From positions 1 through 19,793 of the forward strand of contig NZ_DEXW01000036.1 of the NCBI RefSeq assembly GCF_002364335.1: DNA of 19,793 bases, given 5' to 3'. Below the pieces are notes generated by a model that worked only from the letters and a program-made list of their open reading frames with translations, did not search any database and had not been told where the DNA came from. Every line of letters begins with the position of its first letter. The stretch's first letter is position 1. Positions 1 to 6,777 of the stretch are shown here, in pieces. This DNA is from Winogradskyella sp. UBA3174 (GTDB lineage Bacteria > Bacteroidota > Bacteroidia > Flavobacteriales > Flavobacteriaceae). The translations under genes were made by a program, and so were the position numbers.

Positions 1-1268
1 CATCGATGTATATATATGATAATGTTGTTTATGATTATGTACAAATGGCTAATACTAATGCCACTAATTTATTTCCTGGTACTATGTATCATACTTTAAT
101 TAGAGGAGACAGAACTACAGATTTATCAAATAATACAGCAACACCGTCTGTAACCACACTACGTGCTACAGGTGAATTAACAGCGGAGAATGAAGGTTCT
201 AAAACGATATCAGTCAATGTGCCTGAACAAAGATTCATTGCTGCTGGTAATCCTTTCCAATCTCAAGTAGATATGAATGCTGTGTTAACGACAAATGCAA
301 CAAATATTAGTCCTAATTTTTATTGGGTGTGGGATCCAACCCTTGGAGCAAGAGGAGCGTATACTGCTGTAATTGCGTCTACAGGTACTGCTTCGGCAGG
401 TGATTCTGATGCTAACCAATATTTACAAGCAGGACAAGCAGGTTGGGTTCAAACAGCAGGTGCTGGTCAATCGTCTGTAAGTTTTACACAAGCTAGTAAG
501 AATACACCAGGTCCAGAAACATCAGTTTTTAGTACTTCAAGTGAATTAACTAGTCAAGGGCAACTACGTTTATCGTTATATGAAAGTAGTGCATTAGCTA
601 ACAACGAGACGGCCACAGATGGTTTATTGATTTTATTTGATACTGAAGGTAACAATGACGTTGATGCTAATGATGCGCCTAATATTACTAACCTAGATGA
701 AAATTTCGCAACTAGTAATAATGGGGTGTTGTTGAGTATTGAAACTAGAGCCACACCGTTAGATGAAGAAGAAATTCAATTGGAAATTAATACGTACAGA
801 AATACCAATTATACAATAGTGGCAGAAGGTATCTCTATGCAAGAGGCAACGGCATTCTTATATGACAACTTTACTAACATATACACGGAAATTCCGCAAA
901 GTGGTACAGTTAATTATGACTATTCAGTTGATTCAGAAACTTCTGGTTCTATTGACGCTAGCCGCTTTAAGATAGTTTTTTCTGCTAACGTTTTATCAGT
1001 TGGGACTTACGATATGAATGAAGTTCTATTATATCCTAATCCAACAAACATTGGTAAATTTTACTTAAATATTCCATTAGGTATGGATGATTTAGAAGTT
1101 ACAATTTACAATGTCTTAGGAGTTAGCTTATATCATGAGACTGGATTGACCGGAGGTAATAGAGTAACCATTAATACAGGCACAGGCTCAAGATTAAGTC
1201 TAGGTACGTATTTTGTTAAATTGAGTTCTCAAGGTAAAACAATAACTAAAAAGTTAATTATTAATTAA
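1..1268 (+). CDS. T9SS-exported surface protein, C-terminal part (5' truncated)
   Basis: The reading frame is already open at base 3, so the ATG at 6 is probably internal and the gene starts outside the window. About 420 residues are visible. Residues 1-330 are rich in Asn, Thr, Ser and Gly with very few Lys, as expected of a secreted beta-rich adhesin-like protein; I recognise no enzyme motif. Residues from about 340 to the end form a T9SS type A sorting domain: the LYPNPT motif, then the conserved VTIYNVLG strand, a LSLGTYFVKL strand and a final ITKKLIIN. Proteins of this kind cross the outer membrane through the Por/Gld machinery and lose the tail on sorting. The stop lies 13 bases before the PID-CTERM-like gene, which suggests one transcript with the exosortase genes. 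The function of the missing N-terminal part cannot be judged. Confidence 0.88.
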   Translation, partial: SMYIYDNVVYDYVQMANTNATNLFPGTMYHTLIRGDRTTDLSNNTATPSVTTLRATGELTAENEGSKTISVNVPEQRFIAAGNPFQSQVDMNAVLTTNATNISPNFYWVWDPTLGARGAYTAVIASTGTASAGDSDANQYLQAGQAGWVQTAGAGQSSVSFTQASKNTPGPETSVFSTSSELTSQGQLRLSLYESSALANNETATDGLLILFDTEGNNDVDANDAPNITNLDENFATSNNGVLLSIETRATPLDEEEIQLEINTYRNTNYTIVAEGISMQEATAFLYDNFTNIYTEIPQSGTVNYDYSVDSETSGSIDASRFKIVFSANVLSVGTYDMNEVLLYPNPTNIGKFYLNIPLGMDDLEVTIYNVLGVSLYHETGLTGGNRVTINTGTGSRLSLGTYFVKLSSQGKTITKKLIIN

Positions 1269-1281
1269 TAAAATATACACA

Positions 1282-1491
1282 ATGAAAAGTTCAAAAAACA
1301 CATTTTTTAAGGTCATTAGTACTATGGTTGTTGTTTTTGCAATGGTATGTACAACTAACTTAAACGCTCAACAAGGACCTCCTGGAGGAGCAACTGACAC
1401 TCAAGATGCGATCCCTCTAGATGGAGGGCTAATTGCCCTAGTAATAGGTGCAGCTGCCTTTGGTGTAAAAAAATTGCGTGATAAAAAATAA
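1282..1491 (+). CDS. Small PID-CTERM-like sorting-signal protein (exosortase target)
   Basis: A 69-residue precursor built almost only of targeting signals. Residues 1-29 are a signal peptide with a basic start, a hydrophobic core and likely cleavage after Asn-Ala (28-29). Residues 30-43 are a short hydrophilic stretch rich in Gln, Gly, Pro and Asp. Residues 44-49 read IPLDGG, followed by a hydrophobic helix (50-61) and a basic tail KKLRDKK. This three-part C-terminus (short motif, membrane helix, basic end) is the usual exosortase recognition signal and matches what I know as the PID-CTERM type of Bacteroidota. Its stop codon shares one base with the exosortase start (TAATG), so the two are probably translationally coupled. 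If both ends are cut, the released peptide is only about 15 residues. The family name is from memory; the architecture is plain in the sequence. Confidence 0.8.
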   Translation: MKSSKNTFFKVISTMVVVFAMVCTTNLNAQQGPPGGATDTQDAIPLDGGLIALVIGAAAFGVKKLRDKK

Positions 1492-2084
1492 TGATAAAAT
1501 TTAATTCATTATTAAATGAAATTCCATTACCAATAAGGCTTTTTTTAGGAAAGGCCTTATTGTTTTTTATTGTATGGAAAATTATTTATGTTGGGTTTTT
1601 ATTAGATTCAAAAATTTTAGATTACCCCTTAACTATTCATGTTGGTGAGGCCTCCACAGAATTACTGAATCGATTTAGTTCTATGTCTGGTTTTAAAGCA
1701 GTAAGGGAAGCAAAGACAACCTTATATGAAGGTGAGTATGTAACGCGTCAAGCCTCAGAAATATATCATAATGGAAAAAGTATTTTACACATAGCCGATG
1801 TCTGTAATGGTTTAGAATTAATAGTATTATATATTGGTTTTATAGTCTGTATGCCATCTAAATTTTGGCGGAAAGTACTTTATATTATTCTTGGTGCTAT
1901 GCTTCTTGATCTCGTTAATATTTCGAGATGTATAGGGTTAATTTATTTGCGTGAATATTTTGAATATTACTTCGATTTTGCTCACAAATACGTGTTTAAA
2001 ACAACCGTTTATGGAGTGACTTTTTTACTATGGATGTTGTATGCTCGAAAAATACATTTAAATAATGAAACTGTACAAATCTGA
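1491..2084 (+). CDS. xrtX: Exosortase family membrane transpeptidase, probably XrtX type
   Basis: A 197-residue polytopic membrane protein with the Cys-Arg-His arrangement of archaeosortases/exosortases. Cys105 sits in the ADVCNG motif at the start of a membrane helix, Arg146 in the NISRC motif and His165 in the FDFAHKY motif. Hydrophobic helices lie at about 17-38, 107-120, 127-150 and 168-186, with an extracytoplasmic loop at about 40-100. These enzymes cleave the C-terminal sorting signal of their target at the membrane and are thought to transfer the product to a carrier. The target encoded one base upstream is the obvious substrate. The downstream gene overlaps its 3' end by 20 bases. 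The enzyme class is firm. The XrtX label rests on the PID-CTERM-like partner and is less sure; XrtF is the main alternative. Confidence 0.85.
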   Translation: MIKFNSLLNEIPLPIRLFLGKALLFFIVWKIIYVGFLLDSKILDYPLTIHVGEASTELLNRFSSMSGFKAVREAKTTLYEGEYVTRQASEIYHNGKSILHIADVCNGLELIVLYIGFIVCMPSKFWRKVLYIILGAMLLDLVNISRCIGLIYLREYFEYYFDFAHKYVFKTTVYGVTFLLWMLYARKIHLNNETVQI

Positions 2085-2475
2085 TAAAGTTCGTTTTATA
2101 ATTGGACTTATTATTATTTTCATCTTATATTCTTGCTATTATATATTTATTGCAGAACATAAGAATACAGCTTTAATTCCAAGAAAATTAAGACACGTAA
2201 TTACGCTGGTATTTACATTAGCTGTCTACTTTGTTGGTACATTCCACCTTGGGAAATTGAAGGTTACTTGGATGGCGTCTTTATGGCACATTGTACATGT
2301 TTCGGGATTATGTATTATTACAGCTATTGGTTTATTCGATTGGCTGTTTCTAGAAGGAAAAACAATTCTAAGTTTAAGTCGTTTAGCAAGAACAATTCAA
2401 GAATTATTAATTTCTCCAATTCTATATGTAGCTATGGGCTTACTTAACAGAAGTCTTAATAACAAAAATTTATGA
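2065..2475 (+). CDS. Small four-helix membrane protein associated with the exosortase
   Basis: A 136-residue protein with hydrophobic helices at about 10-29, 43-61, 70-93 and 112-127, and basic loops between. It contains no recognisable catalytic motif. The gene starts 20 bases inside the exosortase gene in another frame, a strong sign of coupled translation and a shared complex. Flavobacterial exosortase genes of types F and X are often followed by a small membrane partner. The sequence fits the XrtX-associated membrane protein better, since I do not see the pattern I associate with the XrtF partner, but that is a judgement from memory. A role as a subunit or chaperone of the sortase is inference. 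Confidence 0.65.
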   Translation: MKLYKSDKVRFIIGLIIIFILYSCYYIFIAEHKNTALIPRKLRHVITLVFTLAVYFVGTFHLGKLKVTWMASLWHIVHVSGLCIITAIGLFDWLFLEGKTILSLSRLARTIQELLISPILYVAMGLLNRSLNNKNL

Positions 2476-2739
2476 CATAAAGTTGTTCTAATAATTTATA
2501 TAAGACGATATATATAATTATAAATACACTAAAAATAGAGCGTGACTTTTAAATTTAAAATAAGATGATTTCGCAAAGAAATTAGTGTTTCTAAGTAAAC
2601 TATAAATTCAATTGAGGCTAATAGATATATGCCCAAATAGTTTTAGTATTAAAACTTTCTGATGTTTTTGGTAAGTCTGTTAATGTTTTTTTTTTAGATT
2701 AACTGTAGATGATTAGTTTAGTTCTAATGTAGGTGTCTT
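2476..2739. other. AT-rich convergent spacer with a small hairpin
   Basis: This 264-base gap separates the exosortase operon (plus) from the sirtuin gene (minus), both of which end at it. No coding frame or RNA gene is evident. One clear hairpin is present: AGTTTTA (2639-2645), loop GTAT, TAAAACT (2650-2656), followed by a moderately T-rich stretch. It could help end transcription from the exosortase side, but it holds only two G-C pairs and lies 164 bases past the stop, so this is weak. Confidence 0.4.
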
Positions 2740-3414
2740 TTATTTTATGTTGGCTATAAAGTCTTGCATTCCTTCTGTAGCAGGTTTTGCAATAACAGTT
2801 ACTTTTGTATTATTAGAAATAGCTGGTTTTGGATCTATATAATAAATAGGAACATGTGTTTGTACACAGTCCATTAAACTTGCAGCAGGATAAACCTGCA
2901 TACTTGTGCCAATAATTAATAGAATATCTGCAAAATAACAGATTTCAATGGCTTTGTCAATCATAGGAACGGCTTCACCGAACCAAACAATATGTGGTCT
3001 TAGTTGGTGGCCTTTCTTACAGTAATCACCAAGGTTAATATCTTCTGTCCAGACTTTCACATCATTTTCATTTCCTGTGCTTCTAATTTTACGTAATTCT
3101 CCATGTAAATGCACTATGTTATTGCTACCAGCGCGCTCGTGCAGATCATCTACATTTTGCGTAACTATAGTAACTTTATAATCATTCTCCAGTAGTACTA
3201 AATCTTTATGAGCTTGGTTAGGTTGTACGTCTTTTAGTTGTTGCCTTCTTTGGTTATAAAAATTAAGGACTAATTCAGGGTTTTTTCTAAACCCTTCAGG
3301 TGACGCTACTTCCATAACGTCGTGTCCTTCCCAAAGTCCATCAGCATCTCTAAAGGTTTCTATACCGCTTTCAGCACTCATTCCAGCTCCAGTTAATACA
3401 ACAATGTGTTTCAT
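2740..3414 (-). CDS. cobB: SIR2-family NAD-dependent protein deacylase (sirtuin, class III-like)
   Basis: Removes acyl groups from protein lysines in the cytoplasm, consuming NAD+ and making nicotinamide and O-acyl-ADP-ribose. The 224 residues carry the GAGMSAESGI nucleotide-binding motif (9-18), the FRDADGLWEG motif (21-30), TQNVDD (85-90) and the HLHGE motif with catalytic His104. Tyr53 and Arg56 form the Y-x-x-R pair that in SIRT5 and E. coli CobB binds acidic acyl groups such as succinyl, so desuccinylase or desmalonylase activity is likely. The zinc-binding region is unusual: the only cysteines are 132, 159 and 183, with no Cys-x-x-Cys pair. The start is 9 bases after the stop of the TPR gene, so the two probably share a transcript. 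The family is certain; the acyl preference is inferred. Confidence 0.92.
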   Translation of the reverse strand: MKHIVVLTGAGMSAESGIETFRDADGLWEGHDVMEVASPEGFRKNPELVLNFYNQRRQQLKDVQPNQAHKDLVLLENDYKVTIVTQNVDDLHERAGSNNIVHLHGELRKIRSTGNENDVKVWTEDINLGDYCKKGHQLRPHIVWFGEAVPMIDKAIEICYFADILLIIGTSMQVYPAASLMDCVQTHVPIYYIDPKPAISNNTKVTVIAKPATEGMQDFIANIK

Positions 3415-3423
3415 GGTTTTAAT

Positions 3424-4626
3424 TTAAGATTTTCGTTTCCATTGTTTATAAACTTTAGAGGTTACAAAAGCTTCCAATTCATTGCTTCCATCAGCTTCTT
3501 TTTCCTCTAAAAACTCAAGAAGCGCTTCCCGATCATAACCTTGATTGAGTAAATCTTTGACAATGTTAAGTGTCTCTTTAAAACTACTTTGATAATTAAG
3601 ACTTACCATTAGGCCTACATAAGCTTCAAAAAGATCTGGATAATTCACCGTCATATAAACATAATATTTCTCTGCATTTTTATAATCTTTATCCATTAAA
3701 TAGGCATTGGCTTTTACAAGATTTAAAAAATCGTCGTCAGTCTCATACATCAGTATCTCTATATTTTCTATGGCCTTTTTATAGTCTTCTTTTAGAATAT
3801 AATAATCAACTTGTTTTAGATACAAGGTTGGGTCATCTGGGTATAATTCAGCAAATTCTTCTAGAATACTTCCATATAGTTCATCGTCAAAAGCACTAGC
3901 GATACTTCCTTTAATAATTAAAGTAAATTTCTCTTTGGCCATAGGGCCTTCTACCTCAGAAATCTTTTTATACGCTTTTTTGGGTTTTCCGTTTTCTAAT
4001 AATTTTTTAGCTTCAGCTATTTTAAGGATACTATTGTCAGATTTCCCACCAAGAAGTTTTGATAATACGTTTTTAGAAGGTTGAGATAAAATAAATATTC
4101 TTTGTAAGGTTGCTGATAACTTTTCGCCTGTGAGATAGATGTAAATATCATTAAATTTAGTTGTCTCTCCATCAAAACAGACTTTGTAGTCGTGATAATT
4201 TACACCTGTTTCACTAGAGTATATTCGGAACGTAAAATAATATGCTTTTTCGTCTGAGTCGTAGTGATAGTTTATAAGATTGTAATAAGAGCCAGCATCT
4301 ATTTCGTCAACAATTTTTGCTGAAAGATTAAAACCAGATTGTTTTACACCTTTCATAAAACCACGCGTAAATTCATCATTCTTATCAATTTTATCGTTGT
4401 CTACAACGTTAGACATAAATCCTTCTACATCAAATTTCTGATTAAAAACTGTTGTTTCTAAATCATTAAATGAGGTTTCTAAATTTCTAGCCAATTCTTC
4501 TACTTTTTCATCATTTTCTTCTGTTTCTGGAAGTAAAAGACATGAGCATACTTTGGCTTCTTCTTGAGCATAACAAAGTGCCGAAATAAATGTGGTAAAA
4601 ATTAAAATGCTTGATTTAATTTTCAT
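3424..4626 (-). CDS. Secreted TPR-repeat protein of unknown function
   Basis: A 400-residue protein with a signal peptide (1-20, likely cut after Cys-Tyr-Ala) and a mature start at Gln21. Residues 25-190 form a mixed domain I do not recognise. Residues about 200-375 are helical with tetratricopeptide-like repeats: helix pairs around 212-226, 267-293 and 300-330, the last two showing the YKKAIENIE and YKNAEKYYV patterns, and the next repeat at about 333-360. It is predicted to be periplasmic. TPR proteins usually act as scaffolds for other proteins; no partner is evident. It precedes the sirtuin gene by 9 bases and faces away from trmH, with only 33 bases between the two start codons, so both promoters must be squeezed into or overlap this short gap. 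Confidence 0.75.
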   Translation of the reverse strand: MKIKSSILIFTTFISALCYAQEEAKVCSCLLLPETEENDEKVEELARNLETSFNDLETTVFNQKFDVEGFMSNVVDNDKIDKNDEFTRGFMKGVKQSGFNLSAKIVDEIDAGSYYNLINYHYDSDEKAYYFTFRIYSSETGVNYHDYKVCFDGETTKFNDIYIYLTGEKLSATLQRIFILSQPSKNVLSKLLGGKSDNSILKIAEAKKLLENGKPKKAYKKISEVEGPMAKEKFTLIIKGSIASAFDDELYGSILEEFAELYPDDPTLYLKQVDYYILKEDYKKAIENIEILMYETDDDFLNLVKANAYLMDKDYKNAEKYYVYMTVNYPDLFEAYVGLMVSLNYQSSFKETLNIVKDLLNQGYDREALLEFLEEKEADGSNELEAFVTSKVYKQWKRKS

Positions 4627-4659
4627 AATTTTATATTGAAGCCATAAATATAAGATTTT

Positions 4660-5316
4660 ATGTCAGATTTGAATCTGTTAAATTACTTAGAAACATACCT
4701 TACTGAAAATCGTAAAGAACGTTTTAATAAAGTTTTAGCTAAGCGTACAAAGCATTTTACTGTGGCTACAGAAGACGTCTATCAATTGCACAATACTAGC
4801 GCTGTTATGCGTTCTTGTGATGTTTTTGGGATACAAGAGTTAAGTATTGTAGAAGAGGTGAACTCAAAGCGTATAGATGGAGAAATAGCAATGGGAGCTC
4901 AAAAATGGGTAGATTTAAACCGCTACCATACTACTAAAGATTGTATTAAAGATTTGAAGGCTCATGGGTATCAAATTGTTGCCACAACACCACATGGTAA
5001 TGATTGTGATTTAATAGATTTTGATATTACTAAAAAGTCATGTTTTTTCTTTGGAAGAGAAACCGAAGGTTTGTCAAAACAGATTATTGATGAAGCAGAT
5101 TGTTTTTTGAAAATTCCTATGGTAGGTTTTACCGAGAGTCTTAATATATCTGTATCTGCTGCTATTATTCTACAACATGTCACAGCAAAATTGCGTAAGT
5201 CTTCTATTAAATGGGGATTATCTGAAGATGAATTAATAGAAAAACGCTTTGATTGGGTTAAGAAAACAATTAGAAATTACGATGCTATTGTTGCCCATTA
5301 TAAACTAAATTCTTAG
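4660..5316 (+). CDS. trmH: TrmH-type tRNA (guanosine-2'-O-)-methyltransferase
   Basis: A SpoU-family methyltransferase that uses S-adenosylmethionine, most likely to methylate the ribose of G18 in tRNA. The 218 residues carry all three trefoil-knot motifs. Motif 1 spans 45-57 (Asn45, with the catalytic-type Arg51 in VMRSCDVFG), motif 2 is FFGRETEGL (130-138), and motif 3 is IPMVGFTESLNISVSAA (152-168). The C-terminal helix (about 188-210) extends past the core, as in TrmH proper, and length fits TrmH rather than the longer RlmB. A G-U-tolerant hairpin follows the stop. Family assignment is firm; G18 specificity is from family knowledge. Confidence 0.88.
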   Translation: MSDLNLLNYLETYLTENRKERFNKVLAKRTKHFTVATEDVYQLHNTSAVMRSCDVFGIQELSIVEEVNSKRIDGEIAMGAQKWVDLNRYHTTKDCIKDLKAHGYQIVATTPHGNDCDLIDFDITKKSCFFFGRETEGLSKQIIDEADCFLKIPMVGFTESLNISVSAAIILQHVTAKLRKSSIKWGLSEDELIEKRFDWVKKTIRNYDAIVAHYKLNS

Positions 5317-5322
5317 TTTTTT

Positions 5323-5347
5323 AAAGCTAATGCGTAGTTTTTGTTTG
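5323..5347 (+). terminator. Likely intrinsic terminator of trmH
   Basis: AAAGCTA (5323-5329), loop ATGCG, TAGTTTT (5335-5341), then TTGTTTG. The stem is seven pairs including one G-U wobble that only forms in the plus-strand RNA; the minus-strand copy would have an A-C mismatch. That points to trmH, whose stop is 6 bases before. It sits between two convergent genes. Confidence 0.5.
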
Positions 5348-5355
5348 AAAAAAAA

Positions 5356-6156
5356 TCACCCTTTTTTGCCTCTTTTTTTATCTTTATTTCTACTAATAAC
5401 TTTATATTCTTCGTAGCATTGACTAATAGCATCGAGCATTTGAAGATCATTTGCAGAATTTATAAAATCTCTAGAATAATTACATTGGTTTACAATTTCA
5501 TCCAAGTCAAATTTATTTACTTGAAGTAAAACCATAAGCATTTCTCTATCGAATCTTTTAGCTAATTGGTTTCTAATCTCATCGTCCTCTTTCATCTTTC
5601 TTAGCTTACGCATTTCGTTTGGTTTTTTACCAAACATGCTGTATAAGAAATCTGCAGGGTTAAATATGGCACCAAGGACTTTATTGGCAATGTTAGATTT
5701 ACCACCTTCATAACCTATACCAGATAAGCCAGAAATTCTATAACGGTTATTAGAAGTAATAGGTATCATTTTCATATCTACTTCTAGATAACCTGTTAAT
5801 TTCAATTGTGTTACAGTAACCTCTTCTAGTGCTAAAGCTAATTCAGTCATGTTAATTTCAGTGTTGCCAAACTTTAGCCAGTCATTTGTAACTCTAACTT
5901 TTATAGATTTATAACCTAGATAAGAAAGATGTAGGGTGTCATTTGCTTTTGCTCTAATTTCAAAAACACCTTCGTCATTTGTAGATGTACCAACTACTTG
6001 ATTAATATTTACAATATTTACTTGGCTTAATGGTCCATTTGTAGATGTACTAATAATCGTACCTGTAACTGTTGTCTGAGTTTTAACATTGGTACTATCT
6101 TGGCTATTAGCAATAGCTGTAAAAAAACAAAGTAAAAAAATAAGAAAATATCGCAT
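5356..6156 (-). CDS. Secreted carboxypeptidase-like regulatory domain protein
   Basis: A 266-residue exported protein. Residues 1-18 are a signal peptide ending Ala-Asn-Ser. Residues about 28-115 are a CarboxypepD_reg-like beta-sandwich with the typical order: VTGTIIST, a NGPLSQVNIVN strand, GTSTNDEGVFEI, and a LHLSYLGYKSI strand, ending EEVTVT. In Bacteroidota this domain is best known from the N-termini of TonB-dependent receptors, but no plug or barrel follows here. Residues 120-266 are helical and basic towards the end (KDKKRGKKG) and include a conserved-looking RMRKLRKMKEDDE-like charged stretch at about 181-195. Related stand-alone proteins are common in Flavobacteriia, without a known function. 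It follows the small lipoprotein gene at 6280 in the same orientation, but a terminator lies between them. Confidence 0.78.
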   Translation of the reverse strand: MRYFLIFLLCFFTAIANSQDSTNVKTQTTVTGTIISTSTNGPLSQVNIVNINQVVGTSTNDEGVFEIRAKANDTLHLSYLGYKSIKVRVTNDWLKFGNTEINMTELALALEEVTVTQLKLTGYLEVDMKMIPITSNNRYRISGLSGIGYEGGKSNIANKVLGAIFNPADFLYSMFGKKPNEMRKLRKMKEDDEIRNQLAKRFDREMLMVLLQVNKFDLDEIVNQCNYSRDFINSANDLQMLDAISQCYEEYKVISRNKDKKRGKKG

Positions 6157-6248
6157 GTATACGTGTTACGATGTAAAGGTAATAAACAAAACGCACTGTG
6201 GCATGTAGCTACTGAAGTTTTGACTAAAAATTAACAAGTAAGTAAATA

Positions 6249-6274
6249 ATAAAGCCCCAATTAAGAGGCTTTAT
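6249..6274 (-). terminator. Probable terminator after the small lipoprotein gene
   Basis: A perfect 8-base stem, ATAAAGCC (6249-6256) and GGCTTTAT (6267-6274), with a 10-base loop. It begins 6 bases past the stop of the minus-strand lipoprotein gene. In that direction the stem is followed by the T-rich stretch ATTATTTACTTACTT. AAAGCC/GGCTTT stems of this kind are common flavobacterial terminators. It would separate this gene from the one at 5356. Confidence 0.7.
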
Positions 6275-6279
6275 ATAAT

Positions 6280-6540
6280 TTAGTTACATTCTATTCGGCT
6301 AGCCTCTGTTCCGTTTCCTGTTCGGATAAAGTCTGTTTCATCTTGGCAGGATATGGTCTCTCTATATATTTCAATGCGACTGAGTAACCATTCATCAGTA
6401 GACTCGTCTTGGTATTTTGCCTCTTCGTAAAAGACTTCCTCGCAATTACATGGCGGATCATTTTCTTCTGGAGCACAACTTGACAATAAAAGTAGTGAGC
6501 ATACAGCTAACACTAACGAAGATCGTAGTAGGTTTTTCAT
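6280..6540 (-). CDS. Small predicted lipoprotein with four extra cysteines
   Basis: An 86-residue SPII lipoprotein. The lipobox is LLSSC with Cys22 as the lipidated residue. After a short acidic and Pro-containing linker there is a CNC motif (Cys31, Cys33) and two further cysteines, Cys65 and the near-terminal Cys85. The mature part is strongly acidic. No family is recognised. The even number of cysteines outside the lipobox would allow two disulfides or a metal site in the periplasm or at the cell surface; this is inference. The gene has its own terminator and a plausible -7 promoter element 24 bases upstream, so it appears to be a single-gene unit. Confidence 0.72.
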   Translation of the reverse strand: MKNLLRSSLVLAVCSLLLLSSCAPEENDPPCNCEEVFYEEAKYQDESTDEWLLSRIEIYRETISCQDETDFIRTGNGTEASRIECN

Positions 6541-6563
6541 ATTTGGTTAAGTTTTTGGGATAA

Positions 6564-6571
6564 CAAACATA
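6564..6571 (-). promoter_or_regulatory. Possible -7 element for the small lipoprotein gene
   Basis: On the minus strand this reads TATGTTTG, a perfect match to the Bacteroidota -7 consensus TAnnTTTG, 23 bases upstream of the start at 6540. No clear TTG is found at the expected -33 distance, so support is partial. Confidence 0.35.
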
Positions 6572-6777
6572 AAATTAAATTTGAATTTATCTATAAAATA
6601 CATTAAATATTCGATGAAATGCATGTTATCAATATGTTAGATCCAATATTTTAGTGGTTAGTAGGCCTTGTAAACATTAATAATCAACTACAATTTTGAT
6701 GGCATGTTAATTTTCCTTTCTTTTGAGTATAAGTGAGGTCTTTTTCTAACGATTTTACAGAAAAATCATACAATATT

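Noticed and set aside
1491..2475. XrtF exosortase and its usual partner
   Set aside because: Considered because XrtF is common in Flavobacteriia; the PID-CTERM-like target next door and the sequence of the small partner fit XrtX better. The choice is not certain.
2476..2739. Possible small RNA or short gene in the spacer
   Set aside because: No promoter pair, no convincing frame, and only one weak AT-rich hairpin; base composition alone explains it.
5341..5529. 62-codon open frame on the plus strand over the end of the carboxypeptidase-domain gene
   Set aside because: Low-complexity Phe/Ile-rich product opposite a gene with a signal peptide and recognisable domain; a byproduct of AT-rich sequence.
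6733..6777. In-frame GTG extension of comM
   Set aside because: The added 15 residues do not resemble the family, while the ATG at 6778 gives the conserved N-terminus.
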